Below, one piece after another: positions 63,473-64,000 of a stretch of 64,000 nucleotides of DNA (positions are counted from its first letter, which is position 1; each line of letters opens with the position of its first letter). The notes under the pieces are model-generated. The model was not told where the DNA came from and made no database searches. It saw only the letters and a program-made list of their open reading frames with translations. The translations under genes were made by a program, and so were the position numbers. The DNA comes from JBBQFI01 sp038237805 (GTDB lineage Bacteria; Verrucomicrobiota; Verrucomicrobiia; Chthoniobacterales; UBA10450), in assembly GCA_038237805.1 (NCBI GenBank), contig JBBRYI010000011.1:62001-126000 (forward strand). The letters run 5' to 3'.

Positions 63473-64000
63473 CTAACGAACACCTAACCGCCTCGTGCGC
63501 CCGACAAATGTGTAGCGATTTATCGCCCGACTCGGTTGACGTGCGCCTTGGTCTGTTCGGCCAAATAGAACTTGCGTCGAACTAGCCCAAGACCAAACCA
63601 AAGCCAAACCAAGAAGCGACACACTGCTGCCTGCCTCCGGGACGTTGAAACTAAACTTAATGCCTTGATTGAAATAATGACAATCAGGGTCCAATCCAAA
63701 TGCTATGTTGCCGCCATTGGCCATATACGCCTGTAAAGCCACCAACTGAGCAGCCGTAAAGTTATAGGTATAAGTGATCGGAGTCATAGTAAACGATCGA
63801 CTAGCCAGAAATGTGTTTCCGGTTCCGCTCGCAACTAACGGGTTGGACGCAATCATCGGGGAGGCAAAATTATCGATGATTTGGTTCGATGGAACCGGTA
63901 CGCCGGTGGCGTCAGCGAACGAACTTACGCCCGGATTTTTCGCGGTATCGAGCAGGTGGATAAAGAGCATGTTTGCGGTGTTGTCCCAATTCGCGATGCT
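63473..64000 (-). CDS. PEP-CTERM protein, 5' end beyond window, frameshift in sorting signal
   Basis: The frame is open to the right edge (SIANWDNTANMLFIHLLDTAKN...), so the N-terminus is outside. The body is beta-rich and ends in the PEP-CTERM signal NVPEAGSSVSLLGLALV. In the frame running to 63473 the hydrophobic helix is spoilt (WSWASSTQVLFGR); shifting by one base near 63595 gives a proper helix and the basic end FGLGLVRRKF, with a stop at 63520. The shift lies in a run of CCAAAC/CCAAAG repeats, a place prone to slippage. The intact product would be sorted by exosortase. Confidence 0.7.
   Translation of the reverse strand, partial: SIANWDNTANMLFIHLLDTAKNPGVSSFADATGVPVPSNQIIDNFASPMIASNPLVASGTGNTFLASRSFTMTPITYTYNFTAAQLVALQAYMANGGNIAFGLDPDCHYFNQGIKFSFNVPEAGSSVSLLGLALVWSWASSTQVLFGRTDQGARQPSRAINRYTFVGRTRRLGVR

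Noticed and set aside
1..64000. CRISPR arrays or phage-related genes
   Set aside because: No regularly spaced repeats apart from the coding 24-bp array at 61124, and no integrase, capsid or terminase-like frame.

Overview
The window looks like chromosomal DNA of a moderately GC-rich Gram-negative bacterium, most likely a soil Verrucomicrobiota (Chthoniobacterales-type). This is an inference from three things: large secreted proteins with dockerin-like C-termini, a PEP-CTERM/exosortase regulatory set (prsK-prsR-prsT), and outer-membrane receptors and porins next to ordinary housekeeping genes. No rRNA or marker-gene search was possible. One tRNA (Gln, CTG anticodon) is present. There is no CRISPR array, prophage or transposase gene.

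Layout. 1-3.1 kb: a CusS/CusR-like two-component pair (kinase cut by the left edge) and a DsbA-like/VKOR disulfide-forming operon. 3.1-4.6 kb: rpsB-tsf. 4.6-10.3 kb: a TonB-dependent receptor with an apparent ATC start, and an adenylate cyclase/TolB/TPR protein. 10.5-18.5 kb: YciF-like ferritin-fold protein, LigD-type ligase with a palindromic element inserted in frame, purS-purQ, tyrS, SYLF protein, YihY. 18.5-24 kb: tadA, then two tandem arylsulfotransferase-like secreted enzymes with dockerin-like tails and a small putative regulator across a promoter region holding a perfect 16-bp palindrome. 24-29 kb: a beta-helix/zinc-ribbon chimera, tRNA-Gln, a receiver/metallo-beta-lactamase fusion and an H+-pyrophosphatase. 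29-35 kb: a sugar-uptake locus (receiver protein, OprB-like porin, FucP-like MFS, cupin-like protein, PfkB kinase) in which porin and transporter carry several frameshifts. 35-37.6 kb: small secreted proteins, rhodanese, fatty-acid hydroxylase, and a threonine synthase stump beside a palindromic element. 37.8-47.2 kb: four consecutive BNR/Asp-box propeller proteins sharing the C-terminal module of the arylsulfotransferases. 47.2-52.7 kb: an operon of lipoprotein, pgi, histidine kinase and NtrC-type regulator, and a divergent dienelactone hydrolase. 53-64 kb: the exopolysaccharide/PEP-CTERM region (RfaH-like NusG paralogue, prsT, prsR, prsK, an FnIII surface protein, Wza-like export lipoprotein, and a PEP-CTERM protein cut by the right edge).

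Two window-wide signals stand out. The octamer TCGTTAGG/CCTAACGA occurs at least 32 times by eye against about two expected by chance, in coding and non-coding DNA and in both orientations. Six secreted proteins in two loci carry the same C-terminal module of about 167 residues: a beta-rich part with a conserved ECR(S/T)GG motif, then two dockerin-like EF-hand loops and a terminal SGTALP-like end. The catalytic parts differ, so this looks like a shared sorting, anchoring or assembly tag. Palindromic elements of 108-130 bp with terminal inverted repeats recur between genes and once inside ligD.
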